A DNA stretch of 64,000 bases from the NCBI GenBank assembly GCA_013420905.1, contig JAAXNY010000013.1, positions 62,001-126,000 of the forward strand, read 5' to 3'. Positions 47,146-58,635 of this stretch are shown here, in pieces (positions within the stretch are counted from its first letter, which is position 1; every line of letters starts with the position of its first letter). The position numbers were made by a program, and so were the translations under genes. This DNA is from Collybia mongolica (Eukaryota; Basidiomycota; Agaricomycetes; Agaricales; Clitocybaceae). The notes beneath the pieces were generated by a model that made no database searches, was not told the origin of the DNA, and worked only from the letters and a program-made list of their open reading frames with translations.

Positions 47146-50100
47146 CTAAGAACCTGCGGCGAGGCCAGCATGGTGTTTGTCTCTATATCCCTTCAGGGTA
47201 TGATATATACACACAAGGCATATAATATCTGATAATGTCGTAGCAGCAATGATGAGCTGCAGTATTACACGGAGAGCGAGTGGTGTATTCGGTCGGTCAT
47301 CGGAAATCGGACGTAGGGTGAAATTTAGAATCGTGAGGAGGTAAAAGAAGAGAGCCCTATAATGCAGCGCCGATGAGAACATTACTTGGAGTGACATTTA
47401 AGTACTGAAAGTCATACCAGAGTGTAGACGCTGCCGGAAGAGACAGCATAACCCACGTGTTCCATAACCTGCCCCTCGACTCCAGGGTGACCTACCCCAG
47501 CCACATTGATCAGCACAGGTTACAAACTTAGCGACAGAACCCTACCTTGTGCCACACCATGGCGAACCTCGCAGACCGCGTGTAATCACTCTCGAAATAA
47601 ACAACCAATATGATGGCATACACGAGGCCCGACAAAGCACGGAGCTGGACAAGGGCAGCAAAAACATATGTGAATGGATCACTGGCCGCCTGCTGAATTT
47701 GGAATATCGTTAACGAAAGTCTATCGAATATAATGAACAACGTAAGTATGTGTATAAACCCCAACCAACTGGAAGTCTCACCCAAGCAACACGCACGCAA
47801 GCGTAACGATGACCTTCCACTCAGCTACGCGCGGCGCCAAGTACGTGCCCCACTGACGCTCGATCGCGGCCAATAACTCAGTCGAGGATGGTGATGCTAG
47901 AGACTCCCATGTGGTGATCGACCCGGGATCAGGAACGCCGCCTAGTTGGGACGCGTTGAGTGCATGAAAGGATGGAAAACCAATGAGGATGAACAGGATG
48001 CAGTACTTTAACAAACGTAACGCATGACTTTGGAGATATGCCGCAATGGTGTGGAACGAGGGCCTCCGGTGTTCCCTACTGGGCTGTGGTTCAAGATCTG
48101 CAGTGGGCAAGACATCCGTCCCGTCGAGGAGTCCCACGAAGGAGAATAACCTGTTGAAGTGACCGTTGGGGATGAGACGAACGATTGCACCGAGGGGAAT
48201 CACTGCAGCCCCTAGAGCGAGAGATATGCCCCATTCTCTACCAGTGATCCGTGTGACCTGGAACGCCTGGCCACCAACGAAGACTATAAAAACTTGGACG
48301 CAAATTTCTACGGAGTAACATGAGGGCTAGACATAAACAGTACCAAAGCTTCGCTACGTACCGATGAGAGTGATAGCAAGAAAAACAATGTCCTTCGTAA
48401 TGCCCTCGAAGACGTTGAGTCGGTTGTCAAGCCGTCTACAGTTGATCGAGTTGAAGATTTGCGCAAAAACAAATGCGTTGAATACCAAAGTTCGGACGAC
48501 CACGCTATTACGCCCTGTATGCTCGAGACCGAAGAGTGTCATGCCCGAGAAGTGGAAGACCAAGCTAAAGATAATTTGGTAAATCGATTGAAACATGATC
48601 TGCTTGTACATGTTGGCCGAAAAGAGTGGCGCATTCTTCCTATCGGGCTTGCGATCCAAAAGCGCTTCTATCGCATAATCTGTCGTCAGAGCCAAGACTG
48701 CAAAGGCGTCCATTATGATCGTGATCCAAAGCAGCTGCACCGGCACAAGAACGGACGTCCCCCCAGCAGACGCAACAGCACTCACGAAGACAACCACCAC
48801 AGCCGCTATGCCCGCCGACATCTGGAACTGCAAGCACTTGCGAACAGCGTCGTTGAAACACCGGCCCCACACGATCGCCCGCACGATAGCAGAAAAACCG
48901 TCGTTCATGAGCACAACATCAGCCGCTTCCTTCGTAGCCTCCGTCCCACCAACCCCCAGCGCGAACCCAATATTTGCTGCTCGAAGTGCCGGGCCCTCAT
49001 CTGCCCCTCCACCAACGACCCCAACGACCTCTCCCAGGAGCCTGAGCACTTCCGCGAGGACCTTCTTATCTTCCGGCGAAGCGCGTGCGAGCACCTGGAG
49101 CCTGGGCACGACCTCGACCATCTCGAGCCGAGCAAGCGTCCTGAAGACCGGGCCTTCCATGACAATGCCGCCCGGGGTGAAGATCCCGCACTGCGCGGCG
49201 ACGGAGCGGGAGGTGAGCACGTTGTCCCCCGTGCATAGCTTCACAACGACGCCGGCCCTGTGGCATTTCGCAATTGCCTCACGCACGCCAGGGCGGACGG
49301 AGTCTTCGATCCCGATGATCCCGATGAGGGTGAGGTCCTGTGCGAGGCCCTCGTATGGCACCTGTAATGAGGGTGTGGTGAGTATCGGAACTCGAAGAAT
49401 GATAGAAGGAATGTAAATGAATACCTCATCTTGGTCCTCGTGCTCGATGGTTTGAGGCGGCCACGATTCAAAATCCCGATAGCACAATGCGATCGTCCGT
49501 AGAGTCTGATTTGCATAGAACACGATCGTTCGGCTGATATTGTCCCAAGCCGCTTCATCAATCTCTTCAGTCGCAATCTCATCGTCGTCCGCAAAGGGGG
49601 GCCCGCTATCACTGGGTACCCTCACAGCGACATTTGTCCGGCATTTCCTTGCCAGGACTTCACTGGCACCGGTCAAATAAACCCTATAACCCGCGCCGCC
49701 CGGCTTCTTCACCACAACCCCCTTCACCTTCCTTTCTCCCGAAAACGGCACCACCCGAACAACCTCCGCAGCATCCCTCGTCCGCTTCAAATGACCCCAG
49801 CCCAGCTCCCTCGCAAACTTGAGCAGAGCAGTTTCGGTTTGACTACCGACGAGCACAGATTGTCGCGTTTCGGGGTCTTCACTCTCAAACGCTGTAGAGT
49901 TGACGGCGATGGCCTCATGGAAAAGGGAGCGAAGCGCGGGGGAAAGGACGCTGTTGAGCTGCCGCTGGTCGATAGAAAAGTCACGGCGGTTGAGCTTCGA
50001 GGCCGGAGCAGGCGCCCCGGGGTCTTCAGTCAAAGGAGTCTCACCCCCATTCGTGAGCCCCACATTCTCCTCAAGTTCGCGTACGAATTTCGCGTACACT

Positions 50101-52028
50101 CCGACGGAGCCAGCAACAACATCCATGGCATTCTGTGTGAGCACACCAGTTTTACTTGTGCAGAGTACCGAGATGCCGCCTGATGTTTCGCAGGAAGCGC
50201 GCATGCGTACGAGGAGCTTGTCGTATGCCATGCGTTTTATCGTGAACGCCAAGGCGAGGGTGACCGCGTGTGGAAGGCCTGGGAGAGTGCAGATGGGTCA
50301 GTTGGGGGTAGGTCTGAGGACGCGAAGGGCGGACCTTCGGGGATTGCGACGACGAGTAGGGTGACTACTGTGATTAGCATGTTCACGAATGTGATCCCCT
50401 GTTCAATGGAGGTTCTAAACGGAGAAGCAACAGAGCACGAGCATTCAGTAAGGTCAAGCAGAGAGCAATACCACCGAGCTCACCTAACAGGTTCGTTGGT
50501 GCCTAGTTGGACAAAGAAACGTATCATAAGGGCAAAGAACAACACGAGACCGACCAACAAGCCGATCTTGGCAAACGTCCCAGCGAAGTGGTTTACTTTC
50601 AGCTGGAGAGGTGTCTGTTCCCTATCTCCTCTCAGGGCTAGGCTCAAAAGAGAAAAGTCAACGACATGCCAAGGTAGGGAGGGCACGTCAACGTACCCAT
50701 CATAATCCGTCCCTTGAAACTCCTAGGTCCAACAGCAATGACAACATACCGGCCGATGCCCTCCAGGACTCTGCTCCCGCTGAGTACGAAGCAATCCGTA
50801 TGTGTTTCGTCGCTGCCCCACCACTCTTCAAAAGGCACCTTCTTAATGGCGTCAGATTCACCCGTCGCGCCCGATTCGTCACACCTAACATTATGGCCAA
50901 GGAGAAAAACACCGTCGCAAGGAACGATCTCGCCAGGTTCCAAAAGCGCAATATCGCCGACGACGACATCCTAAAAGACAAAACCTATCAGCAGCGCGAC
51001 ACAATACAGACTATGTATTCGGGACAGACCTTGACGTCGATAACCCCCTCCCGCCCATCCCTGATAACCCTGACATCGCGCTCCTCTTTCTTGTCGTTGG
51101 CGAAACGAAACTGCCTCTCCTTCTGCCAATCATTGAGGGAACCAACAACCGCAATGACAACTACTGCTACAATAATCGCCGCACCTTCTACCCAGCTAAC
51201 AGCCGTATCATTGGGTTTGTGCCCCGCCCCAGAGTCCTTGTATAGGCCAAGAGCAAAAGACACGGCCGCTGCGGTGCAAAGGAGGAGCAGCACCTTATCT
51301 TTGAGCGCCGTCCACACGAGCTGCAAAAGCGTTCTCGAAGGACGGCTGGGGAGGACGTTCGGTCCAAATACCTCGCGGCGAACGGCCAAGGTTGCAGAGA
51401 ACGTGGGATGCGAGGGAGGGGCTGAGGCGTCGGGGGTAGAGAGAGTGGGTGGAGAAGCGGACGTGGGAGGCGCAGTGTCCGCTATCGCGATCACGTATGT
51501 CAAGAGACCCGTCTCGGAGTGCGTCCCCAGACCTTCTAGGAGCCCAGGAGTCCCACCGCAGCGTGTAAGGATGCCAACGTTCTTCGGATCGACCATCTGG
51601 GCGAGGTCGTCGGGCCTGAACGCGAATGGCGAGCGGTGAGTACCGTAGTTCTGTACTAGCTCGTCCCCGTTCCTCGACCCACTTGGTCCCTTGACGCCCT
51701 TGTGGATGTGAGAGTTGGTATCTGGCTTCGCCTTCGGTATCGGAGAGCTGTGGTGTCCCACGAACGACGAAGAGTTTGAGATTGTAGGTAAGGAGGGGGT
51801 ACGAGTGGACGCCAGCGATCCATCTTGAGAAACATCGGTATGATTTGCATTTGGTGACGAGAGCGCGTTCTCGTGACTGTGTGGTCGGATAGAGGGGCGA
51901 TGGGGAGACAAGAAACCGCTGTCCACCTTGGGTTGGTCATGTTCGTCGGGGTCCTGGTCGATATTGGCGCGAGCTGTGAGTGTTGCTGAGGGAATGGGAG
52001 TGGTATGGCCACCACGCGGAACCGGCAT
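47146..52028 (-). CDS. PMC1-like P-type Ca2+-ATPase homologue lacking catalytic residues, with extra C-terminal membrane domain
   Basis: The architecture is a fungal vacuolar-type Ca2+ pump, but the active site is broken. Exons: 52028-51030, 50970-50697, 50637-50484, 50414-50335, 50278-49425, 49361-48362, 48307-47782, 47720-47546, 47491-47418, plus an uncertain end to 47146. The first eight exons keep one frame over 1,354 codons. After a long Ser/Pro-rich N-terminus come the actuator loop ATGESD (kept) and the M4 motif PEGLP (kept). The phosphorylation motif is CTSKTGVLT instead of DKTGT, with Ser at about 544 in place of the essential Asp. The nucleotide motif KGA is LTGASE. The hinge TGDGxND is VGGGADEGP. 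The M5 and M6 metal-binding Asn residues appear as Gly and Thr. After M10 the frame continues without a stop into WESLASPSSTELL and TIFQIQQAASDP, typical of an Agaricomycete membrane domain. It cannot be a normal pump and may be a regulatory pseudoenzyme. Confidence 0.8.
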
Positions 52029-52751
52029 GTTTCCTAGGATATGTTGAATGGACGCTAGTGTATGGATTTCGCACCCCGACCTTATCCAAAGCCTGTAAAT
52101 AGGCTGGCGCCCATTCGAAGGCAGTGTAGATGCTTATAAGGGCTCCCGGTATCAATTTGTCCCCAACTCTTTGCCGGAGCCGGATTAGATCGAGAATTGA
52201 TTTTTTTTCACTCCATTGGGAGCTCAAGTTGCGCTGCATTCTACCCTGAAGTAGTAAGTGGCGAAGAAACGGGCACCGGCACGACGTAGGTACTGACTGC
52301 GCTCCAAGGGTACCGATGTTTGGGTGATAGTGTATGAGCAATGGGTTCGGTATGCGTTGTGATTTGCATTGAACCCAAAGGAGATGGATATGGTGGTAAT
52401 CATGAGGTTCTCCGGGCTCTGCTTGCGCTACGTGTGCCTGCACCGCCACCGTCGAAACAAAATTGCCTACCACTCCACATATTTGCTCCTTTGCTTCCAT
52501 ATATTACAGGTGTTCTCCGGATGTGGCAACCCATCGTTACGCAAGTCGTCCGGCAATATGTACGGAGTTCATCCGGAAAAAATCTTTGTTTCCTCATTAT
52601 CCATCTCCTAAATTTCAATCCCTCAAATGCCATGCCTTTTAGGGCTGCACGCCGCATCTGTATTTACGGCGATACGGTAGCCGTATTACAGTGGCCGTAT
52701 CCGTCCCGTCGTCGCCCAAGCGCACCTCTTTGACGGTAATAATGTCGGAAA
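52029..52751. other. Upstream of the ATPase gene, no gene seen
   Basis: Likely promoter at the left. Near 52670-52700 there is a short inverted repeat (ATACGGTAGCCGTAT). No coding feature recognised. Confidence 0.4.
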
Positions 52752-53535
52752 TCTGTCTATATTAAAGTACTACGGCCGTGTGAATTTGATTGTGACTAAT
52801 CCTGACTAAGCGCTGACTAAGTCTGACAAAGCAGCAAAAAAGTTGTCTTTTAAGTAGAGTGCTGACTAAGGATGACAAAGCAGGAAAATTGTTGAAGTCA
52901 CATGCCATGTCACCTGCTCAAGTCACCTGCTTAAGTCACCCTTAATTACCACAATAAATTCTAACATTACATATCTTGCTTTAAAAACTAATACATTATA
53001 TATTTAAAAAAAAATCTATCCAGGTAACATGCTAAGACACATACTAATCACCTGATCTGCAACACCACATCACATGACCTCCAAAGCGGACTAAGTCAAC
53101 AAATAACAAACAATACCTACTAACCTTAAGCTGCCTCATAAATTTCAGATGCTCAAACTGGAAAAAAAAAGTATTTAAATGGTGCCACTACCCATAAAAT
53201 TACAAATCAAAGTAGAACATGGAAAGCATGCAGATAAAAATGGAAATGAGTTTATCTGAGCAATTTGGTTGTTAATCCATAAATTAACAAAATGTTCTAA
53301 CACTACAAAGCCTGCTTTAAAATCTGATACATTCTATTTTGAAAAAATTACTCTCTGTCTAACCCTATCTTTAGAACAATAGGAATCCAGTGCAAATGAG
53401 TAAGGGAAATAGTAATACATGGTTGAGAGAAATATTATAGGTAGAAGAAACATTGATTCCAAGGATTTTGAATAGAGCTGATCCCTATCAAATTAGAGCA
53501 ATAACAACTAACTTTTCACATAATAATTTGCAAAT

Positions 53536-53846
53536 GTGATAGGAATTGACTACACAATATTGGACAGCATTGTTGCCTTTGATGCAGTCAACTGGCTATT
53601 CCAAAATATTAGAGGAGATGATAGAGCCTTTGGTAGGCTAATTATAGTATTTGATGGTGCAGACTGTGGGGATGAACTTCAAATACTCAAACTAAAGAAA
53701 AATCTGTACTTATATGGTGTTACTAATGATAAAATGAGACTTTCCAAATGGCAAATTGAAATTGGCCATGGGAAGCTTACAGATGGCAATGGAAATGTCA
53801 CCTTACCTAGCCACTTTTATGATGCTGAGAATACTGTGGAGTCTCT
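53536..53846 (+). pseudogene. Helitron Pif1 helicase remnant, part before the Tc1 insertion
   Basis: Encodes FDAVNWLFQNIRGDD, then AFGRLIIVFDGAD and DELQILKLKKNLYLYGVTND, recognisable as the Pif1 motif region that normally reads FGGxxxxFxGDFRQ. The segment holding the conserved DFRQxxP and the following 15 or so residues is deleted relative to copy B. Not functional. Confidence 0.65.
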
Positions 53847-53847
53847 A

Positions 53848-55455
53848 CAGTGGCTCAAAAAACTGCCCCAATGTTTGTACATTTTTGAAAGATCAATATG
53901 GTATGAAGTGCTGACATAAGCAGGGGACCTGGGGTAATTATGTAAGATACTATGACATCGTGGCTTTCCAATGGACCCTGGATCATGTGATTTGGATCAA
54001 AACCCATTAAGCTATAGGCCAAACAAAATGATTACTCATTGGGGCAGTTTTTTGACCCTCTATTAATTTTCTATCTAATACTTTGTATGACCACCTTTTG
54101 CCTTTATAACTGCTTGTATCCGCCTGGGCATACTTTCTATCAGGTTTTGGCATACCTCTGGTGGAATTTCACCCCACTCTTCAGCCAATCTATCCCACAA
54201 CTCATGTACTCCTTTGGGTGGTGTCGGATATTCTTTAAGACGGCGCTTGAGATGTTCCCAAAGGTGTTCTATTGGATTCATGTCAGGGGATTGGGCAGGC
54301 CAGCCAAGGACTTGAATGTCGTTGTCTTCAAACCACTGTGTGGCCAGTCCAGATGTGTGTTTGGGGTCGTTATCTTGCTGAAAGTAGCGCTCGCCATCCA
54401 CCATTTCCAACTTCTCAAAACTTTCCTGAACTCCACTCTCCAAAATTTCACAGTATTGAACCTTGTCCATGTTCCCCTGCACCTCTATGAGCTTTCCCAC
54501 TCCATTCCACCCCATACAACCCCATACCATGAGGTTTCCTCCTCCTCCATGTTTGACAGTAGGTGATGTTGTTCTATCAGATGGTGGTTCTCCCCTTTGT
54601 TTCCAGACATAAACCTTTCCATCTGACCCAATCCTATTGATTTTGGTCTCATCTGTCCATAGAACCCTTTTCCAGTCCTCCACAGTCCAGCTTTCATGAT
54701 ATTTTGCAAACTGGAGACGCCGGATGCGATGGGCTCGTTTGAGAAGAGGAGCTTTCCTCTTTGTAGCAGCATAAAATTGATTTTCCTTGAGTGCATTTCT
54801 GACTGTCTGGGGTGTGACAGGATTGGGGATGATGCCATTGATGAATTGGGTAGCCTGAACTGCATTATCAAGCTTCCCTGACTTGATTTGACGAATAATT
54901 GACTGTTTGTCACGAACAGACAGCTTGGAGGGGCGGCCACCAAGGTTGTTTTCTTTGTTTCCATCCACATCTTTGCTGATCCTACTGATGGTACCCTTCC
55001 CTAGACCAGTTTTCTCCTTGATTTGACGCTGAGAATAGCCCTCATTGAGGAGAGAAACAACAGTATTGTGCTGAGCAGTAGAAATGGCTTTCATGATGGT
55101 GGTAAGAGGTCAAGAAGATGATTGAACCAATTCCAACATGTCAAATTGATACAAATAAAGTCACATGACATTGTTTATTCTTCCCACAGTCCATAATGTT
55201 CTTGCATTGGATCATAAATGCCAGAATAATGGAAAATAAGATAAGGGTCAAAAAACTGCCCCAATAAGTAGCCATTTTGTTTGGCTTATAGCTTAATGGA
55301 TATTGATCCAAATCACATGATCCAGGGTCCATTGGAAAGCCACGATGTCATAGTATCTTACATAATTACCCCAGGTCCCCTGCTTATGTCAGCACTTCAT
55401 ACCATATTGATCTTTCAAAAATGTACAAACATTGGGGCAGTTTTTTGAGCCACTG
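53848..55455 (-). mobile_element. Tc1-type transposon, copy 2 (1,608 bp)
   Basis: Same length, same inverted repeats and same internal site arrangement as copy 1 at 25854-27461, in the opposite orientation. TA lies at both borders (53846-53847 and 55456-55457). Removing it and one TA rejoins the helicase remnant in a way that matches the uninterrupted sister sequence in Helitron B near 57750, confirming insertion into Helitron A. Confidence 0.95.
54075..55094 (-). CDS. Tc1 transposase (DD34E), intact, copy 2
   Basis: A 339-residue intronless transposase with the complete D148/D241/E276 triad (WTDETK, QQDNDPKHTSG, MNPIEHLWE). Identical to copy 1 except two Asp residues near 242 and 259, which keep CpG codons. 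It therefore looks like the less mutated copy and could supply transposase to both elements. Confidence 0.95.
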   Translation of the reverse strand: MKAISTAQHNTVVSLLNEGYSQRQIKEKTGLGKGTISRISKDVDGNKENNLGGRPSKLSVRDKQSIIRQIKSGKLDNAVQATQFINGIIPNPVTPQTVRNALKENQFYAATKRKAPLLKRAHRIRRLQFAKYHESWTVEDWKRVLWTDETKINRIGSDGKVYVWKQRGEPPSDRTTSPTVKHGGGGNLMVWGCMGWNGVGKLIEVQGNMDKVQYCEILESGVQESFEKLEMVDGERYFQQDNDPKHTSGLATQWFEDNDIQVLGWPAQSPDMNPIEHLWEHLKRRLKEYPTPPKGVHELWDRLAEEWGEIPPEVCQNLIESMPRRIQAVIKAKGGHTKY

Positions 55456-56180
55456 TAACTGACACATTATATCCTGACATTGGAAACCCTGTTCTAAAAC
55501 CTGATACATTTTACCCTGAGAGAGCTATTCTTTCTGCCAGAAATGGTGATGTTGACTCTCTCAATAAAAAAGTACTGGATATGTTTCCTGGAGATGGCAA
55601 GATGTACCACAGTGCAGATTGTATTGCATATGAAGGAATTGATGGAGCTGAAGCAATATACCCTGTTGAATATCTGAATGTTATCAATGTATCAGGGCTA
55701 CCTCTATCTATGTAAGCTAACTTAAAAAGTGGGGTGCCATGTAATGATATTGCACAATTTGAACACAGTTGATAGTTTTTATAATGGGTCAAGGGAAATA
55801 ATAACATGGACAAGCAACCATATTGTAGAAGTATGGTTAATTGGGAGGCAAAATGATAGGCATAAAGAAATTATCTCAAGATTCCAAATGATGCCATCTA
55901 ATAGCCTGATAGCTTTTAAATTGGCATGGTCACAACTGCTTTTATAGCTGGGATTCTGTATGACAATTAACCAATATCAAGGGCACTGATTACACCAAGT
56001 TGGACTTGACTTTAGATCTCCTGTAGTTATACATGGGCAGTTTTATATTGTGATTTCACAGGTAATATTGGTACATGGAATCAAAGCTATGATACCAAAT
56101 ACTGTAGACAATAGGGTCACTTTAACAGTAAAGATGTTCCTTTGGAGTAGAAGTATTATATGGATTATGATTTGAATAGG
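55456..56180 (+). pseudogene. Helitron Pif1 helicase remnant, part after the Tc1 insertion
   Basis: Continues the Pif1 C-terminal region: LYPDIGNPVLKPDTFYPERA, then DSLNKKVLDMFPGDGKMYHS, YPVEYLNVINVSGLP, and after stops FKLAWSQ and MTINQYQGH in different frames. The last corresponds to the helicase MTINKSQGQ motif. Several stops and frameshifts are present. Confidence 0.65.
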
Positions 56181-56391
56181 GAAAAAAGCCTACATCCAAA
56201 ATATTGAAATTGAACATAGAATAAAGTATTGAGACTAAGATGGGAGTCTGGGGGCAGAGCCCCCAGCAAGCTGAAGGTTACGTGGTAGAGCCATGGGTGA
56301 GTGTAGCAGTGCCGTGGCGTAGCCACGGGCCATAAGCTTGTCTGTCTATATTAAAGTACTACGGCCATGTGAATTTGATTGTGACTAATCC

Positions 56392-56478
56392 TGACTAAGC
56401 GCTGACTAATCCTGACTAAGCGCTGACTAATCCTGACTAAGCGCTGACTAATCCTGACTAAGCGCTGACTAAGTCTGA
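56392..56478 (+). repeat. Tandem 21-bp repeat near the 5' end of Helitron B
   Basis: About four head-to-tail copies of GACTAATCCTGACTAAGCGC plus one base, within a run of the motif CTGACTAA. Helitron A has a single copy at the matching place, so the array expanded in B. Confidence 0.75.
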
Positions 56479-57389
56479 CAAAGCAGTAAAAAGTTGTCTT
56501 TTAAGTAGAGTGCTGACTAAGGATGACAAAGCGGGAAAAGTTGTGGTGAGTCACATGCTTTGTCACCTGCTCAAATCAGTTCAAGTCACCTGCTCAAACC
56601 AGCTCAAGTCACCTGCCTCCAAACAAAACATGATCACCTGTTCTGTAACACAGATGACACCAACATCACATGACCTCTAAAGCGACTAAAAACCAACAAA
56701 TATTGTCTGTTATCCTTAACTCAACAGCATACAGACAAAAATGGAAAAGACTCAACTCTGTTGCAAAGCCCTTAATCAACATAATAAATTCTAACATTAC
56801 AAACCTTATTTTAAAGCCTGATACATTATATATTTTAAAAAAAAATCTATCCAGGTAACATGCTAAGACACATGCTATATCACCTGCTCTGCAACACCAT
56901 GTCACATGACCTTGAAAGCGGACTAAGTCAATAAATAACAAAAAATATCTATTAACCCTCAAGGTACCTCATCAATTTCAGATGCTCAAACTGGAAAAAA
57001 AAAGGTATTTAAGGGGTGCTACTACCCATAAATTTACAAATCAAAGTAGAACATGGAAAGTGTGCAAATAAAAATGGAAATGAGTTTATCTGAGCAATTT
57101 TGTTCTATAAATTAACATAAAATATTCTCACACCACAAAGCCCACCCTAAAACCTGATACATTATATTTTGAAAAAATTCCTCTCTCTAAGCCTATATTT
57201 AAAACAATTAGGATCCAGTGCAAATGATCAAGAGAAATAGCAATACATGGTTGAGAGAAAATACCATAGGTAAAAACATTGATTCCAAGGACTTTGATTA
57301 AAGCTGATCTCCATTAAATTAGAGCAATAACAACTAACTTTTTTCTATAGATGTATGACAATTTACAAATGTGGTAGAAAATGATTATA

Positions 57390-58390
57390 CAATATTAAAC
57401 AGCATTTTTATGTCTTTGATGCAATCAACTGGCTGTTCCAGAATATTAGAGGGGATATTAGAGCCTTTGGTGGGCTAATTGTTGTATTTGATAGTGACTA
57501 CCAACAAACTCCACCCATTATCCCTAAGGGTCCACATATACAGACTGTGGATGCCTGTCTCATGCACTCCCTACTGTGGGATGAACTTCAGATACTCAAA
57601 CTAACAAAAAACATGTGCTTCAATAGTGTTACTAATGATAGAACCAACTTTGCCAAATGGCAAATTGAAGTTGGCCATGGGAAGCTTAAAGGTGATAATA
57701 GAAATATCACCTTACCTGGCCACTTCCACTGTGCTGAGAATACTGTAGGGTCTATTTGACACAATATATCCTAACATTGGAAACCCTGTCCTAAAACCTG
57801 ATACATTTTGTTCTGAGAGAGCTATCCTTTCTTCAAGATATAATGATGTTGACCCTCTCAATGAAGAAGTACTGGGTATGTTTCCTGGGGATACTAAGGT
57901 ATTCCACAGTGCAGATTCTATTGCACATGAAGGAGTTGATGGAGCTGAAGCAATGTACTCTATTGAATATCTGAATACTATCAATGTATCAGGGCTACCT
58001 ATATCTAAGCTAACTTCAAAAGTGGGGTGCCCTGTAGTGATATTGCACAACTTGAACCCAGTTGATGGTATTTGCAATGGGTCAAGGGGAATAACAACAT
58101 GGATGAGCAACTGTATTGTAGAAGTACTGTATAGTTGATTGGGGGGTAAAATGATGGGCATAAAGAATTTATCCCATGGATCCAATTGATACCATCTAAC
58201 AGCCTGATAGCTTTTAAATTGACAAGATTGCAACTACCTTTATAGCTGGGATTTTGTATGACAATCAACAAATCCTGAGGGCAATCACTGCACCAAGTTG
58301 GACTTGACTTTAAATCTCCTGTATTTACATATGGACAGTTTTATGTTGCAATTTCACATGCAACATTAGTACATTGAATCAAAGGTATCA
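57390..58390 (+). pseudogene. Pif1 helicase remnant of Helitron B
   Basis: Encodes INWLFQNIRGD, then AFGGLIVVFDSDYQQTPPII, PKGPHIQTVDACLMHSLLW and DELQILKLTKNMCFNSVTND. This is the Pif1 segment with DFRQxxP altered to DYQQTPP. Later come SGLPISKLTSKVGCPVVILH and a degenerate MTINxxQG motif. Stops occur after GSI and later, so the copy is dead but fuller than that of A. Confidence 0.65.
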
Positions 58391-58635
58391 TATGAAATAC
58401 TGTAGACAATAATAGGTATATCAAGAATGTAGTTTACCATTTTTTTAGATTAGAAATATTATATAGATTATATGGGGGAAAAAGCCCACATCTAAAATAT
58501 TGAGATTGAGCACAGAATAAAGTATTGGAATTAAGAGGGGGCCTGGGGGCAGAGCCCCCAGCAAGCTGAAGTTTATGTAGTGGAGCCATGGGTGAGTGTA
58601 GCAGTGCCATGGCATAGCCATGGGCCATAAGCTTG

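Larger units (their letters stand above)
52752..56340 (+). mobile_element. Helitron A, with a Tc1 copy inserted
   Basis: Begins TCTGTCTATATTAAAGTACT directly after an A and ends CATAAGCTTG. A perfect 7-bp hairpin (CCGTGGC-GTA-GCCACGG) lies 10 bp before the end, matching Helitron 3' structure. The next element starts at once with the same 5' sequence. The interior is AT-rich and holds remnants of a Pif1-type helicase. No Rep/HUH domain was found, so it is not autonomous. The terminal CTTG departs from the usual CTRR. Without the Tc1 element it is about 2.0 kb. Confidence 0.75.
56341..58635 (+). mobile_element. Helitron B, directly following A
   Basis: Starts TCTGTCTATATTAAAGTACT immediately after the CTTG of A and ends CATAAGCTTG. 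The terminal hairpin here is CCATGGC-ATA-GCCATGG. The interior parallels A without the Tc1 element and carries its own Pif1 remnant. A 21-bp subterminal unit is repeated near its 5' end. Confidence 0.75.

Noticed and set aside
48459..49416. Plus-strand frames of 233-259 codons
   Set aside because: They are antisense shadows of the P-type ATPase, whose minus-strand frame has unmistakable family motifs and splice sites.
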